Below, one piece after another: positions 11,701 to 25,200 of a stretch of DNA of 64,000 bases. A program made the translations under genes and the position numbers. The notes beneath the pieces are model-generated. The model worked only from the letters and a program-made list of their open reading frames with translations, ran no database searches and was not told the DNA's origin. This DNA comes from Styela clava. Its lineage: Eukaryota > Chordata > Ascidiacea > Stolidobranchia > Styelidae. The stretch's first letter is position 1. Each line of letters starts with the position of its first letter. The stretch is taken from NCBI RefSeq assembly GCF_964204865.1, contig NC_135258.1:16049001-16113000 (forward strand). Reading direction: 5' to 3'.

Positions 11701-14700
11701 AGAAAAGCAGCAAGTAGGAATTCACATTAATAATGTTTCATTTGTCTCCTAATATCGTTAGATTAAGATTTTTAAATTATCGCTCTAGTTATCTGGTTTG
11801 AATCCATGATTATTTACAGCTAGATTCTCACCAACTTTGACATTAATAAGTAACTCACGTAATCCTTTGTTTTGTTTTAATTCAGAAATATGTTCATGCA
11901 TTTATGGTCGTCCTATCAAGTCGCGTTACAGAAGCCCCAAGAAATTCAAATACTTATACAACCAGAACCATCATCATCGGCAATTGTTGCGTCATGTCTG
12001 CAGGATGAAGACGATTTGATAGGAGAAAATGAAATTAGGACAAAGTCACGAATAAATCGCTTGTTTACGATAAAGTATCCCAAAGAAGTAAAACGTCCAC
12101 TACGAGAACGCAATTCGTCAGAAAGTGACTCCAGTTTGAATTATAGTTGCGAAAAACAAAATAATCACAAAGATAAATTAACTCTAAGCATTGTAGGTGT
12201 TCATAGTAAAAACATTCTCAACGAAATATGTTTTGTTGTCCCTAAACGTGCGTCTTCATGTTCCACACCTATCAAACGTTGGAAGAGAACTATTTGTTCA
12301 GCTCCACCGAAATCGATCCAAGGTGGTCGCGTACAAGATTACATGTACTTGTGGCATGAAGCTCAGCGTGAAGCCAAAACAAAATTACAACCAATTTCTA
12401 AGATTCCCGGAGCTGACAGGAGAATCTCAATCACACGAGTGGCAGTTGCAATAACTTCTAGAACGAGAAGTAAAAGGTACTGCTGATTTCTTTTTATTTT
12501 GAGCCAAGTCCTGGATATTTTCCTTTAGTTGTACAAGGTAAAACGTTCCTGTCGGCAGTGGTTTCCATTTTCCAATCTTGTACTGTTCGACTCATTTTTT
12601 TGAATATGGGCTCGATATGTTATAATTTTTCATAAATATATTTATTAATTAATAATATGAGCAAACTAAAGGATATTATGGCTTAATCGTATGGCAAACC
12701 AGCGCCTCTCATCCCTTTACCAATACAAATCGATTATGGCAATACATTCGATTCCGCCAATGCAACGCAATTTGTCTTTTAAAATATCGCGTGACATCAT
12801 ATTGGTATGGCCGACAATTCGGGAGTTCAATGTATCGCTCTTATATTCCAAACGAATGACGTAATCTAACAACAAATCCAATCCTCGTTTACCTTTGGCA
12901 TAAGTTTGGTAAACCTCTATAAATATTGATCATTATCTATCATTGAATTAAAAAATACACCAAATATTTTATATAACTCCTGATGGTAGTACAAAAAGAA
13001 TACCGAATATTAACCGTTTCCATTACTTTCCAGTGTTTCAGGAATCGCGCCACACCTTGCCCAGTATTCACAGTCCGATATTATGCCGATATTGAGCATG
13101 AATACACTGTGGGCGCATGGAACGAATCACTATAAGGAGTGGTACGTCGGAGTCTCTCAAGGAAAAGTCGGTAAGATAAAGAACACTGTTGATAAATATG
13201 ACAGTTTATATGAATCACAGGGCAGCCGGTATTTCATGTTCTATTGTACGGGGACAGTTCGTATCGTTTGAAATTATAGTATTAGGGTGAAATATGGGAC
13301 GATAATAACAAAAGTCTCATTTTAGGTTGAAATTTTTTTTAAATTTCCTCATTTAGTTTGATGTGGTCCAGTGGTGTAAAAGGCATCTCTTGCAAACGAT
13401 ATCAACTATAACTTCTAAATATATTGGGAATTTAACGATTACAAACCACTGAAAATTTTAAAATATCAGCATATCTACTTGACTCCATACTAAACAATCA
13501 TGTCTGAAAGTCATTGCTACTGGACTTAAACGTACACAATACATATTTCAGGTTTAATCCATACAAAATGTGTTCGAGTGTTCGATACAGATCAATGCTA
13601 CGACGGAATGGAGGGAAGAATTTCCGTTTCTGAGCTAGTTGAAAACATCATAGAACCAGGTAAAATTACTGTCTACTTCTTTCATGTAAAATACATTTAT
13701 TTATATTGCTTTGAAGTTTAACATTAGTTTCATTTGTTTTAAAGTTGGATCCCTCAAATATGACTATGCATCATTCCGAGAGAAACTTCTGGAGCATGTG
13801 GATGACTGGACGATTTTTGGCTCGAACCTACAATTTGGAGAAAACTATATTACCAGAGTATGTCGAGGGATGAAAGATGATTCAAAGCGGGAAACGCGGG
13901 ATAAACTTTCACTGTTCTTAGAAAGATACAAGGTATGTAGGACTTGAGTGTACTGGTGTTTTTTTCGTACATGTCTGTTGATAAAATCCGCCGTTTGGAT
14001 GTATTCATATAAATGGCCTTCTTCTTGGCTGCCTTTCACTTGACCACAACCCCGAAAAAAACTAAATTATAAAAGATAAAATGGCTTAGAAGCCAGGCCA
14101 TTGGTTGGGACTATGTTAGTATCATAATTGTATTATCTTGAATTCAAACTCCATGACCTGCACCGTAACCAAGACCATACTGTGTCAAATAGTCCCGTAA
14201 ATGTTGTTGGCAGGTTCTTCAGAACCTTTTCTAGATAAAAGTTGAGGTGTGATTACTATATCGTTATAACGCCTGTGTGTGTGTTTTACCGCTGATATCC
14301 GTGTTCTAATAATATTAATAATTTCTAGGATTATTGTGACACCGGACCACGAAAGAGATTATTTCATAAAGAAATAATCAGGACTCTTTTATATATGGAG
14401 CAATATGACCTCGTCACTTCATTGATAGCAGATTTTTGTTTTCTGACTTTATCCACCGAAATCGGTGAACGTTGGGGCGGACTTCTCACTATTCTCGACG
14501 GAACGAAATCATTATGCCGCGGTAATGACGTCACAAATGGGAAATGGCGAAGCAAATCTCTTTCTGAAAAAAAGAAGTCACAACACAAGAAATCAGGAGC
14601 TGTTACCTGCGATAAAGAAATAGACCGTACGAATCAGGTAAAACTTGTTCATCCGGCGTTACTAGACACGCGTTGGACATATTAATTGTTTTACTGAACA

Positions 14701-15208
14701 TTATTTGTTGTTCATGGAACTGAAACTGCTTTTCTCTTGAACTACTGGGCCAATCTCTTTTCAGTATATAGTATTTTCACTTATACTTAAAATGGCAGTA
14801 TCTCTTGTAAGCTTGGTATTTTGATTCAAAATTTTGCTAACTTTATTTCTAACGGGCTGTTCAGATCTATATTTCTATAATGATTAAAATTCAATATTGC
14901 CTGATATCAGTCCTTTTCAAAGTCCAAAGTAATCCTAAAACTCACGTATTGTAAAGCATTGTCGGGTAACGAAAACAGATACATTTTAACGTTTATTTTC
15001 TATTGATTTTTAGAATATCTGCAAGCAGGCAATAAAGTATCTTTCAATATGGAGACAGCAATTCAATAACAATCATATAAAAGAATTAATAAACTTACAT
15101 CACGCTGTCGACGAGCTTGAGGAATCACCGAACAGAACTTCAAGATTTTTAACCTCAGCAATAATTCTTATATTTTCCATCGAATCGTTAAGAAAACGGA
15201 TATCATAA
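5774..15208 (+). CDS. SH2-like / ZU5-UPA / SH3 / death-domain adaptor (SH3BP4/MACC1-like)
   Basis: Twelve exons keep phase throughout: 5774-5969, 6501-6661, 6825-6895, 8393-9668, 10990-11140, 11497-11713, 11886-12476, 13034-13170, 13552-13659, 13745-13932, 14329-14637, 15014-15208. They total 3600 nt, about 1199 aa plus TAA. Residues ~26-102 look like an SH2 domain (FYHG, GGFLFWK, DYIISL), but the FLVR arginine is Trp. A long Ser/Asn-rich region follows. From ~446 (VYDAWAEVGAEGGVVQIPGS) a ZU5-type beta domain and UPA-like region run to about 880. An SH3 (EWYVGVSQGKVGLIH, ~904-945) is typical of SH3BP4/MACC1, then a death domain (DDWTIFGSNL, ~970-1032) and a second death-like helical stretch (~1033-1100). 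SH3BP4 is an endocytic regulator and MACC1 a transcriptional/endocytic adaptor, so a membrane-proximal scaffold is a reasonable inference. The start is either ATG 5774, adding a hydrophobic FWTVLLILYNIL segment, or ATG 5849 just before the SH2-like fold, with a possible acceptor at about 5833. Confidence 0.75.
7082..7194. repeat. short TIR-bounded repeat, GTATGTG family (copy 2)
   Basis: The left end ggacgctccggaagtatgtg and right end gtgcacatacttcgggaac are inverted complements and match the copy at 1175-1382. It lies in the 1.5-kb intron between exons 3 and 4 of the SH2/ZU5 gene. Confidence 0.5.
12670..12745 (-). repeat. SINE 3' remnant in an intron
   Basis: The stretch atggcaaaccagcgcctctc and following bases resembles the part of the tRNA-derived SINE at 57071-57415 that lies away from its tRNA-like head. 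The tRNA-like part is missing. It sits in the intron after exon 7 of the SH2/ZU5 gene. Confidence 0.35.
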
Positions 15209-15214
15209 AATAAA
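15209..15214 (+). terminator. possible polyadenylation signal of the SH2/ZU5 gene
   Basis: AATAAA begins directly after the TAA at 15206-15208. It is closer to the stop than is usual for the sole signal, so a later site may be used. Confidence 0.3.
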
Positions 15215-15881
15215 TCATGAATTATTTTGCAATGTTTTTGGGAGACCAGAGAATACTTACAGTGTACTTTTATAAGGTTTCAAAACATATTTTTTAAATT
15301 CCGCAACTATGACTTGTAAAAACGCGTGGTGGGTGTCATTCATAAAACTAATTTCGCAGAAAACACTAAAAAAACCGAATGGTTTGAAAAATTTGAATGA
15401 ATCGCCAGAAGCATGTGTAGTTCGAGTATGCTGCTACAAAATATGAATACTCTTTTAGGTTTTACTATGTTGGGAAAATTGCCGGACTCCTCGTCGTACC
15501 CATGTGTACGTCGTTAAATTACGGCTTCCTATACCCTTCAATACGCATCTTGAGGAATTGGATTTTGGTTACTAATGAAAAAAGGCGAAGGAAAGTAGTT
15601 GTAGCTCAGACTCCGGATATTTTACCACCACAACAACTTATTTCCACAACGCTTTACTGTTGAGCCTGCTACAGTAATATTCATTTAAAAAACCAAGAAC
15701 GAAATTGAAGCACAAGTCCGAATGTAGAGAACCGATGTTGGTCCAGAATCCACTCCCCCGTAGAGCTTAGCACTTCGAATCTTCCTTCCCCATGCTTCGA
15801 ATTGCGAGTATCTTGTATTTCTGTATCAAAAGTCATTGCTTTTTGTGATTTTTATGATCATCGATAAACAGCAAACGATAG

Positions 15882-16157
15882 TTCATTCCCTTTTATGATG
15901 AATATTCTGATCATGCATTGGAACAGTCCGCATCATCAACAGATTTTATACGTTTTTGTGCTGATCATGCTACCCCTTTTATAGCCGCATATTTCAACAG
16001 CAGAATTGAACCAGAAGTTGAAGAAAATTTTTGTTATGACCTTGTTGAACTGATGCTATTTGATATAATGTCCAATACTGCACGCAAGTCGGGAAATCGT
16101 ATTAACGACGGCATAGGAATAAGAATCCCCAATGAAATTTCTAATTGCTCGACTAAA
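15882..16157 (+). CDS. orphan predicted coding exon, unidentified
   Basis: An open frame runs from a possible acceptor (cgatag|TTCATT) to a good donor (ACTAAA|gtaagc). It encodes 92 residues of balanced composition, with an amphipathic helical stretch around EVEENFCYDLVELMLFDIMS. A candidate next exon begins at 16328 in phase 0 (ttcag|AAACTTCAG) and closes after 20 codons; another frame from about 16326 is open to a stop at 16563-16565. It lies 0.7 kb past the stop of the SH2/ZU5 gene, so it could be an alternative 3' exon of that gene or part of a small separate gene. No family was recognised. Confidence 0.3.
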
Positions 16158-17340
16158 GTAAGCGATTCCCTTTCACCTCAATAAATAGAAGTGCACGTTC
16201 AATTCCAAGCAAAAAATGAGAGCTAGTTTTTTCGTACAAAAAACGGGCGAGCATAAAAATCCTTTCTTATACCTTTTTTTGCAATAGAACGCTATTTTCG
16301 CTTCCAATATGAACTAATAGTGTTCAGAAACTTCAGGCCAGAGATGTCAATGTCATCAAGCCGCAAAGGCGACAGGCGATGGCTCTGTGACGACACAAAT
16401 CTCCACAATTTGATAAAAAAGCAACTACCGTACTTCGCCATTCAACATTCCCGAATAGCAAGAGAAAATCAATACCATTATTTATTGCAGCAAAACGAAA
16501 TGAAACTTGCCTTTATAAAGAAGTATCTGCATATATGTAAATTAATATCACAAAAAATACAGTAAAATTGTAGGAATATTGCAACCTAAAAAATTACTAC
16601 AACTACAAAAAAAACAGCTATTGAAGAACGTGGTGATCTTCAGCATGGCTCACATAAATAGAAAAACAAATGAAGTGGTATTGGTTAACAATATACATCG
16701 TAATAGGAAACTTTGTGACATGCCCCATCAGCAGGGACGTTAGGCTGGCAGCTTATCCTCATTTATTTCAAAACCAAGAGCAATATTTTCAACCATGTGC
16801 CACTAAATTAATTCAAAAAAGAAAAATATATTTGGATTTGACAAGACTAAAGCCAATATTTTTTATTCGACACATCTATCGCATTTCACTATGAACAAGG
16901 CTTTGTACAAGCAGCCTCTGCTGGGTGAGGAGCAGGGCTGGGCATTTTCGGATACCTGACGATTTCAGAATCAAATCGAATATTTTTTTCGAATCGAATC
17001 TCAAATACTTGGGGGAGATGTATAATTGTATGTTACTTTTTTTTTATTGTAATTGGTCCTGGCAACAAATGAATTACTGAAAAACATAGAATACATCACT
17101 CCGACAGATGAGTGTTCAAACATAAAAAAACATGTTTCATCAATAACTCACTACAGAAAATAGTCATAATGCATTGAAAAAATATGGTTTGAATAACAAA
17201 AAATTGAGGATTGGATGAAAGGAAAAAAACAAGATGGTGGCGATTCGAAATTTCGCTCTGAACCGATTCAAATAATTTACTATTCATTTCGAAATGTCCA
17301 GTCCTAGTATAGAGCCACTTTAGTTTAGGAATACTGGAAT

Positions 17341-17470
17341 CTTTTCAGTTCGATATTGCCTAATCAATTATTGACACCGTGGGTGATGAGCATGGGATGT
17401 TGAACCCAAGATTCTAACCAGAGACTGAGATGCCATCATCAGTTTAGCCTAACACTTAAACCACTGAGCA
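17341..17470 (-). repeat. tRNA-like SINE, family B
   Basis: On the minus strand it begins tgctcagtggtttaagtgtt, contains a box B-like ggttcaacatccc, and ends in gattaggcaatatcgaactg. The same ordered blocks (aagtgttag, gatgacatctcag, ggcaatgccgaactg) occur on the plus strand at 30787-30900. Two copies of one tRNA-derived SINE family is the simplest reading. Confidence 0.5.
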
Positions 17471-18339
17471 AATTCTATATATTTATGACATCATTGGCTT
17501 TTCAGAAAACAATCTCATGAAATAAATATTGGATGTAATTTTTCAAGTTATTGATTGGCATAAAATTGTATATCTCATCGTATTTCATCACTTTTCTATC
17601 AGTCTGTGAAGGAAAATATTTTGTAGAAAATAATCCAACTACCGGTACTTAGCAGTAACTATACTGCAATAAGCAAAATCAGTCATGTAGTTTATATAGT
17701 GCTGATGGGACACATTACCAAGGCGGGTGTTCAGTTACGCATCATCCATTAGCAATAATTTCACTGGAGAGAAGTAAGATTTCAGCAAACAAGGAAAAGG
17801 TGTTTCAAAATGTTCAAAAGTAATAATATAACTGAATAACTGCTCCCAATTTATAATAAAAATTAGAGTTTAGATCATATGACAATGGTTATAAAGTTGG
17901 CTGCTTGATCCAAATATAATAAACATATATACAGCTTTTCAAATTACAAAAACATTGCAAACAATAATATAATAAATGATTAGTATTCGAAGAATGTGAG
18001 TGCATTGCAACTCATAAACTCTGTAAAATAGCAAACCCATAATCTCAAATAATAAATAAATAGTACGTTACTTGGTGAATTATGTACAAAAGACATCATA
18101 TTTTAACAGAAAATATGACTTGAAATATGAAAATATGATTCAACCAATTTAAACAAAAAAAAATCAAGTTGGAATTAGTAGAACAGCACTACTGAAAAAA
18201 CGCATAAAGAAAACAAATGGCTTGTTTTCAAACCTCACTAAATGCAAAGAAAAAAATAAATAAATATGCAAAGATCTAAAAATCTTGCTTGGATAAAAAA
18301 AGACTAATTCTAGCAAATAGCAAAATTGAAATTGCTTAA

Positions 18340-19009
18340 CCCTTTCCGTGCGGTGGGCACGTATACGTACCCACGACAAAACTCGCTAGTTTGCGGCGGG
18401 TACGTTGATGTACTCCACTGTTTTATTTAGCAATCGGTCGCAAACTGTTGGTCTAGTTTTTCCGGGTTTTAGTTTATTGATAAGAAGCCTTCTTCGAGAT
18501 TAACATAAGCGACGGTAAATCTCGCTTTCGTTTACCATGGGAGTTTTATTTGCGGCGGAACAAGGGAGTGTTTTTGATATATGCAAATTTCGGTGTTTTT
18601 TGGGTGGTAATAGAAGACATATTATCCCTTCCATCTACCAAAGTATTTTGAGTTAGATAACGAAATTGCTACAGTAATATCATGCTATTGTTTGCCAACC
18701 AAGAAGCGGTAACAGTAAAGGATTTAGCGAATATTTCTATTTTTTATCACGGCTTGAAGTTTCAACACCCAAGAAAAAAATGCCTTTTTTCTATCCTGTT
18801 TGTGACTCAGACCACCCCTTTTGAAAAAAAAAAATTTTTCAATCGCCAATTGCAAGCTCTTTAAATAAGCTTTCCAACGAGCCGTCAGTGGGCAGCAGAG
18901 GATCATTACTTTTTCGTTAGTCGATCGATTAGTTGTGGGCGTACAAATGCATAAAGTCGGCGTAGCAAATACGATTATTTAATAAAAAATAAAAATCGCA
19001 TGGAAAGGG
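18340..19009. mobile_element. piggyBac-like non-autonomous element flanked by TTAA
   Basis: The element starts ccctttccgtgcg and ends cgcatggaaaggg, and both ends abut TTAA (18336-18339 and 19010-19013), the hallmark of piggyBac insertion. It is about 670 bp. Internal frames are interrupted and no DDD transposase motif was seen, so it is a deletion derivative. Confidence 0.7.
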
Positions 19010-19209
19010 TTAAGAATTCGTAATGTATTGACCGTCCATTACCAATGCTTATCCTGCTGTGTTAATCCAAAACCAGTTTTTGACTGCCAAAATGCACTAT
19101 TTTTAATGAAAAAAGTTATACAAACCTCCATAGTTCTGCAACATCAAATTACACATTTTTTTAAGTTAATTTACACCTTTTTTTATAATTATTGTTTGGT
19201 ATTAAAACA

Positions 19210-22200
19210 TCATCGCCTTTTTTTGGCATCAGATTTATTCATTTTTTCTGCCTTCTTGTTGAGAACGTTATTTAGTGAAAAGAATATACCAGTGTTTCGT
19301 TTTTTCTTAACGTTACTTGGCTTAACAGCAGCACGTAGATCTACTTTTGGGTCAAGTTGAAATGATCTCGACGATCTGACACTTGTACTTGAAAAAGATT
19401 GCGTTGAGACAAGAACTTTTGAATCTCTATTTCTTTTTTCCGGGGAAGAAAATGAGGCGGAAGACGGTTTCAAAATAGGCTTGGGTTCGTTGCATGCCAT
19501 TGTTGTCGACAATGGATAGGAACGTCTATCATTTGGATTGCTTTTGCCAGGTGGAAGCCACTCGTATTTAACAAGCGGTGATGACATATCTGACCCTGAA
19601 ATTGACCTCATGTACTTCTTATTTTTCTTCGGTTTAGGGGGTGTGGCAACTTGAACATTATCAACAAAAGCTGCGTTGAGTGAATCCACACTACTACTCA
19701 TATTTCCACTTTCTTCTGAGCTACTTGCAGTACGTCGAAAATCATGTGACATCTTATTTTGCTTTCTACTTGCTTGTGATTTGTTTGGGGTCATTGTTTT
19801 GTAGTGTCCGTCATTTGCAGCTGACAATCTGTAATAAGCTACAGGGGATGGGGAAGCACTATGAGGAAGGCCATACCTTGGCACGAACACTTGAGTAGAA
19901 TTACGGTGAGCTGGAGAAGCAACAGACAAAGTAGATTCCACTTTGCGTCTTCTTGCAACATTGATATTACTGTTAGAAGCATGTTGTTCTACATCAACAT
20001 GGCTATCTCCAGGTTCACTTCCCTGAATTTAAAATATCATTATAAAAAATGTAATCACTTTTTAAGTAGATTATAAATATGATTATCATATACACCATTA
20101 ATAGAGATTTATACATATAATAGGTAATGACTAATTTGAAATGAATATGCTTCTACTCGCTATTATTAATGAAGGTTATACGTAAATGCTGTTCAAAGAT
20201 TTTAGCATCAATAACATTGAGGCATTTGGAAAATTGAAATTGTCATAATACCATCTTTTGAGGCGAAATGGTAACCTAAAAGGTTGTGGTCTTCTGTATA
20301 ATTAAATACAGTGGCACAGCCCCAGAGTGGGGGACAGTTCGGAAGTCAAAACACTCCCTTTTTCTGATATTTGTCAAAGACTGAAAAATTCGCTAATTTA
20401 ATTTCTGTACATCATCGAGTATCGGTAACTGTAATAATACTATACTATTATTTTTTTGAAACCAGTAGAAATTCCAGCATATCGGATTTCTTTCCTAATG
20501 CTTAGTGCAGTATCGAAAAAATTCAAATACCATTCTATATATGAAGTTACAGAGGATCAGGCAAATCAGGTAATATGAAAATTTGACAATATTTTGTTAT
20601 ATTGATTTGAAAAATTCGAATAAAAGAAAAAATTACAATCCACTTGCCTACATCCATCAGTCGAAGTTAGAAGATGTTCGAGATAAAAGATTCTTAACAG
20701 AACAAAAGCAAGAACATAAATCATGCAAAAATTAATAACACAAATACAATATTAAAATCAAAATACAACAGAAACAAAAATTTGAAAATGACAAAGATTC
20801 TTACAAAAGTAACATTGAATGAAAAGGAGTTCATTATTCATTACATATATCCAGGGAATTTAGATTCGACAAAATTTAAGTTTTATAATATTCTAAAAAA
20901 TGCAAAAGTTTTAGGAATTCGAATAATCAAAATGGCTGCTTGTTCTAGCATTTATTTATTATTGTGGTGAAATAAATTTGCTTTATTAAGATTAGAGTAG
21001 TGTAGTGTTTAAGTCATTGTGTACCTCTTGTGCATTGTAATATAATATTTTACTTTCTTATTTTATGTCTGTTATCTTACTATAATGCAGCAGTCCTACT
21101 ACTTGTATAGGGTATACATGTCACACAATTGTGTCTTAGGCCAGTAAGGTCTTGTACATTGATCTCGTCTTTGATATGCTATTAAATTTTTGTGTCTAAT
21201 AAATAATAATAGTAAACATAATATACAAGTATTTCAGAAAGCCCAGGTTTATTCAATATTATTTTATAAAAGACCGCGAAAATACATGAACAAAGTACTA
21301 TGCTTCCGCATGGAAACCATTTGCATATGAACTCTTGCGCATCAAACAATGGACAAATGCGTCTTGATTATGATTATACTATGCAACTATCTTCTATTTT
21401 TTACCTAGCGAATGAATGACGTCACTGTATTGTGTGATTGCCTGTTGCCCTTCTGAGTCATATAGAAACAAATGTACTTCCCTACTAAATAAGGTAATTA
21501 AAAATATATCAATCATTGAGACAAGTATTGTTTGCCTTGATATAACACCACAAAGCTAAAATATTTATTCATCTATGAGTAATTTACAATCAGGTAATCA
21601 ATATTGATATCACAATACATCATGGCCTACATGACATCTACAGCTTTTGCTGAAATATTTAACGGAGATTACCCTTATAATAATGACCTAAACACGTGGG
21701 ATTCCTTTCATGATCTTATACTGATTGAATAAAATTATCCAAAATCCGATTGTATTTATGTATCCATGGTCTATTGGCAATGAAGTATGCAGCGTTCACA
21801 AGAACCTAATTTTAAAATCCAATCTGAAACAGGGATGTCAAAAACAAATTGGATCCTCGAATTGACTTAATATATATCGTATTTGTTATTCACTTTTTAG
21901 GAACAATTGAGAATAGTATTATTTGAAAATTTTGAGCAATTGAAGTATCAAGTAATCACTTCATTTTTTTCTTATCTTCTGTTCCTAATGGAAACAATTA
22001 TATGTGTTATTTGTGGAATAAGATCCAATTTAAAATGTACGTTTCTCTATATTCCGAAATCAAAGTATATTATTTTAAAATGTATTCAAAAAAGTGGGTT
22101 ATCAATTTTGGTCATCTTTGTACGATACTTCGGTCAATATATTATGCAACAGAACTTGATTCATAGTGAAAATGTCATTTTGCCAGTGTTCAATAATAAA

Positions 22201-25200
22201 AACTATTCTCCAGGACAGGGTTTCTCAAACTATTAGTGTTATTGAGCCTGTGAAGGGTTGATTATTATTTATGAATCCCCACAATGAATTTATAAAATTA
22301 TCTATTGGAACTTATAGATGATGTCATATTTGAATTACCGCCTTGTTGCCACATTCCGATGCTACCAATGCCAAATTTTTTATTAATGCGGTATTGCTTC
22401 TTTGGACAGTTACAAAATTAGCCAAGTCGGTATATTATTAATAAGTATATGAATAGCTCGCAGAGCCCCTAGGTTTCTCTCACGGAGCCCTGGGGCTCTG
22501 TATGAAGCACTTTGAGTACCTATGCTTCAAGTCTAGGACAAATACAAATGTTGATAATCAGAAAATATTGTGCTGAAAAGCAACATCACGATTGTACAAC
22601 ACTGTACTTCCAAGTCAACATATTATTCTATTTCTCTTTATAAGATTTGGTATATAACAAGATATGAATACAGAGTAGGTACTATACACAAAAAAAACTA
22701 TTTTATTTAAAACAACCCTATACAGTATCTCATGCAGCAAACAAGGTGGGAGGGACATGGTTTGATCTTGAATTTGAACTTAAAATAATATATAATCAAA
22801 ATGAAATAATTTTGATTGACAATTTTGATGACAGAATGATTCTGGAATATGAAACTGTGAATAAGGTATGAGCATGTTGTTAGAGTGAAATTAAATCTGC
22901 TTTTTCAGAAATTCCTACATCAACATAGAATAATTTGACATGTTATGAACTTTTTTTAATCTGAAAAAGCACCATGGCAGCCATGTTTCAAATTTAAAAC
23001 AAAAATACTACACTACAATTGCAACCATGATGATTCCATATCCGGTCATTCAATATCTAATCAATATTATGACATCACATCATAGAGCAAGTATTACATA
23101 CAATAACATGACATTATCCCGGATAACTTGACTATGTAACGCTACATATGTTATCAGTTACAATAGGATGATACTATCGTATACAATTAAAAAAAATATT
23201 GTCTATTCAGCAACCTTATAAAATGCATGCATGACCTCACATTTTGATGGTTAGCTTAATTATCGGAATGAATAACACTAAATTGTATAGAAAGTGAAAA
23301 AACCTAATAATGAATGTACGTCATTCCCTACTGTATAATTTTCCCACAGATTACTATTACCAACATATTCATCGATTTAACAAAAAAATTTCGTTGAGCT
23401 AATTATAAATATTCAGTTAAATAAAACAAATTTTAGCTATTATCCAAAACTAAGAAAAATGATCAGAAAAGACAAGTGAAATTATTTAATTTTCAAAGTG
23501 ATTTTTAGCATTTCATCACATTTGAATAATATGTTCATACTCATTTACTCCGAACAAGACATACAGCCAAATAATAAACACATACAACCCAATAATAAAC
23601 ACATAAGCCAAATAATAAACACATACAGCCCAATAATAAACACATACAGTCACCATGACAAAAAGAACAAACATAGATACAATTTACTATGCATCACAAT
23701 ATGGATTACCAAATAAAATTGGACTGGGATTTTCTAATATGCGATGCTACCCGAGTACAACAGTTACATAGTAGCACTGAATGCTTCATGTTGGGAGTGT
23801 TTATTTTCATGTATTCTTTCCTTTAATAGTACTGAAAATTATATATTGTTATTTCGAATGTGAATAAGCAATAAATACCATATGTTGTGTTATCCCTTTA
23901 TTAACAACATAAACAACCCAGCCAGTCAAAAATTTGAGATCTATAAGCACATGATGACTAGATGATTGTCATGTATGAAACCCTCGATTCAAAATGTATT
24001 TTTGGTATTGCCTACTTTGTTACATATCGGGCATCATGGAATCAATATTTATGTGATTGGCAGCATCATTACTGTAATATTATAATGTAAACATTCTGGC
24101 AAGACAGGATAATTCGCAACAAATCATGGAAAAATCCAATACTTCCTATTTGTAACCTGTTCAGTGGAACGTTAAGCCTAACAATATGAATAGTGTGGTA
24201 ATGATATGGCATATGATTTTTCAATATTCGAATTTGTGAATGTATTTTCTACAAAGTTGATATTGAGTTGCCATGAAGTTTTCAGTTATTTTTAACAGTA
24301 GGCCATAAGTCACCAGCGTCATAAAATCATTATTCAAATTTGACAAGGTTAATAATTGGACATGATCAATTTGAGCCATTCCACTTATTCAAACTTTTTT
24401 TATACGATTACAGCAATGTTCAAGCAAAAAATAAAAACCATTTTAAATCAGAATAGAATGGATTTTAGATGGCGAATTGAGAATCACAATGTTTAGATTC
24501 AAAATATAAATTTGATCACTGACCGAGTAACAAAAACTAAACTTACATGCAAATAAAATGACACATAAAATATCAATAACGTTATGACAACAGCGAATGA
24601 ACGATACATTAGGTCACTAAAATAATGTAATCAGTAAACCATACTTGATTAAGCATAAATTTACATACCTTTGTCCGATGCTTCAAAGATTTTGTTGTAT
24701 GAACAATATCATTGAAAGCTTTAACCCATGATTCCATTTCTTGTTGATTATCAGCCTGAAATATTTTGATATAGATTCTAGAAATTATTTCCGCCTCCAT
24801 TGGCTGTGCATGATTGAGTGAATACTTCAGATGGATGACCAAAATGAATGAAATAACCATGAACTTTGAATTAATATCTAACATATATGAATCGATAGAT
24901 ACCGTATTTTCCGGCGAATAAGACGATTTTCTAGACCTAAATTTTTGGCCTGATTTAGGGGGGGTCGTCTTATTGGGCGAATATGGTAATATTGATTTTT
25001 TTCGATGTCAGTTTATTCTGCAATTAGGACCATGAAATATCTTGCGAGCGATAATATGCCCTCCCCGACAGTTTAGTTTGATGAATAGGCGTTCTCGCTT
25101 GGTAAATCTGGAATATAAACGCTTTTTAACTATTGTATTTGAAGTTTCCACATTTGCGTGTGCATCACGAGCAGAGTATAAGTCGCCAAGATGGCGTCGC

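Larger units (their letters stand above)
15209..19209. other. intergenic stretch between two convergent genes
   Basis: Apart from the orphan exon (15882-16157), this holds a degraded TIR element (16932-17305: cagggctgggcattt and an inverted aaatgtccagtccta), a SINE (17341-17470) and a piggyBac-like element (18340-19009). 17471-18335 is AT-rich with no recognisable feature. The SH2/ZU5 gene ends at its left edge and the PLEKHA gene ends at its right edge, so this is a tail-to-tail spacer. Confidence 0.55.
20023..24668. other. last intron of the PLEKHA-like gene
   Basis: A 4.6-kb intron with acceptor ttcag|GGAAGT and donor ACAAAG|gtatgt on the minus strand. It contains a LINE-type 3' tail (21060-21230), a hAT-like MITE (22216-22530) and a 20-bp minisatellite (23554-23651). 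No additional exon was recognised in it. Confidence 0.6.

Noticed and set aside
23554..23651. Possible CRISPR-like array
   Set aside because: It is a contiguous 20-bp tandem repeat without spacers in a eukaryotic intron.
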